35,230 nucleotides of DNA from Didymodactylos carnosus (lineage: Eukaryota > Rotifera > Eurotatoria > Philodinida > Philodinidae): assembly GCA_905250885.1 (NCBI GenBank), contig CAJNOQ010001152.1, positions 1-35,230 of the forward strand. Direction: 5' to 3'. The notes beneath the pieces were generated by a model that was given only the letters and a program-made list of their open reading frames with translations, had not been told where the DNA came from and did no database searches. Shown here one piece after another: positions 34,870 through 35,230 of this stretch. A program made the position numbers and the translations under genes. Each line of letters opens with the position of its first letter. Position 1 is the stretch's first letter.

Positions 34870-35230
34870 ACTAAGTTAATTGCCAGTTAACTGTCAGTTA
34901 ACTGACAATTAATGAACAGTTTACTGCCTGTTTTTAGGCCGGTCAGACCGTTTTTAGGTGGTGTTATGATGGTTTGGATGGTATGGTTTTACCACCTGAA
35001 ATAGGTGGTTTTTCAACTGCGTAAAAACTGTCAATAAACTGTGATGTTGTGAATCGAATTTTCATGAGACTCATGTCCGTTCAAAGGCGGTTTACTGGCT
35101 GTTTTTTTGAGCGTATTTTTAAAAGATCTAGAAACGGCCTGTTTACTGGCTATAAATAGGCGGTTTCAAAACAGTTCGAAGTAACAATTTACGGCCTTAA
35201 GACACGCAGTTTTAGGGCCGTTTTTAGACA
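34870..35230. repeat. Degenerate repeat array running off the window end
   Basis: Short related words recur: GTTTACTGGCTG or GTTTACTGCCTG (about 34918, 35089, 35138), GGCCG or GACCG followed by TTTTTAG (about 34947 and at 35215-35228), and AGGCGGTTT (about 35084 and 35157). A palindromic run of CAGTTAACTG words (about 34884-34906) opens the array. Spacing is irregular, so this is not a clean tandem repeat. It could be the end of a larger element or decayed satellite, truncated here. Confidence 0.5.

Larger units (their letters stand above)
31483..35230. other. Gene-free region rich in small transposable elements
   Basis: From the tetraspanin start codon to the window end I find no supportable gene. 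A splice-acceptor-like TTTTTCCATCTAG on the minus strand ends at 31504, 21 nt upstream of the tetraspanin ATG. Between 31600 and 32060 nothing is recognised. After that come a hairpin, a 421-bp foldback, a 739-bp hAT element, an 862-bp foldback and degenerate repeats, each listed separately. Confidence 0.7.

Noticed and set aside
1-35230. CRISPR arrays, bacterial operons, horizontally acquired gene clusters or viral genes
   Set aside because: No regular spacer-repeat arrays, no intronless foreign-looking genes, and no viral proteins were seen. All genes are intron-rich and animal-like.

Overview
The window looks like nuclear DNA of a small-genome, AT-rich invertebrate with motile cilia and neurons. 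I favour a bdelloid rotifer. The reasons are many very short GT-AG introns (mostly 50-70 bp), compact head-to-tail genes, many small decayed palindromic elements, and splice-acceptor-like sites just upstream of start codons. The species call is inference; the genes themselves are clearly metazoan. Five protein-coding genes were spliced by hand, and each model keeps an open frame through every junction.

Layout: (1) 1087-1928 (+) holds the last five exons of a ciliary dynein-regulatory-complex protein (DRC10/IQCD or DRC9/IQCG type); its 5' exons are not visible. (2) 1929-6416 is a gene-poor gap with several palindromic repeat relics. (3) 21706-6417 (-) is a complete UNC80 gene (38 exons, about 3,536 aa), a subunit of the NALCN sodium-leak channel complex; some of its longer introns carry small repeats. 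(4) 24929-22255 (-) is a complete CRNKL1/Crooked neck splicing factor (9 exons, 704 aa). (5) 24930-27120 is a gap with a hairpin element and a LINE reverse-transcriptase tail. (6) 29351-27121 (-) is a caspase (11 exons, 552 aa) whose catalytic domain is followed by a C-terminal Death domain. (7) 31482-30076 (-) is a tetraspanin (4 exons, 390 aa) with a His-rich tail. (8) 31483-35230 is gene-free and packed with foldback elements, a 739-bp non-autonomous hAT element with an intact 8-bp target duplication, and degenerate repeats running off the window end.

The genes are functionally unrelated housekeeping, neuronal, cell-death and membrane genes, not an operon. The four minus-strand genes run in the same direction, and the DRC gene converges on UNC80. 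The most unusual object is the caspase: its inverted domain order (catalytic domain first, Death domain last), altered active-site motif (QCCRD) and CtBP-like motif in the linker deserve follow-up. UNC80 shows a possible 15-nt microexon, a Cys4 zinc-ribbon-like insertion and a (UG)12 tract next to a 5' splice site.
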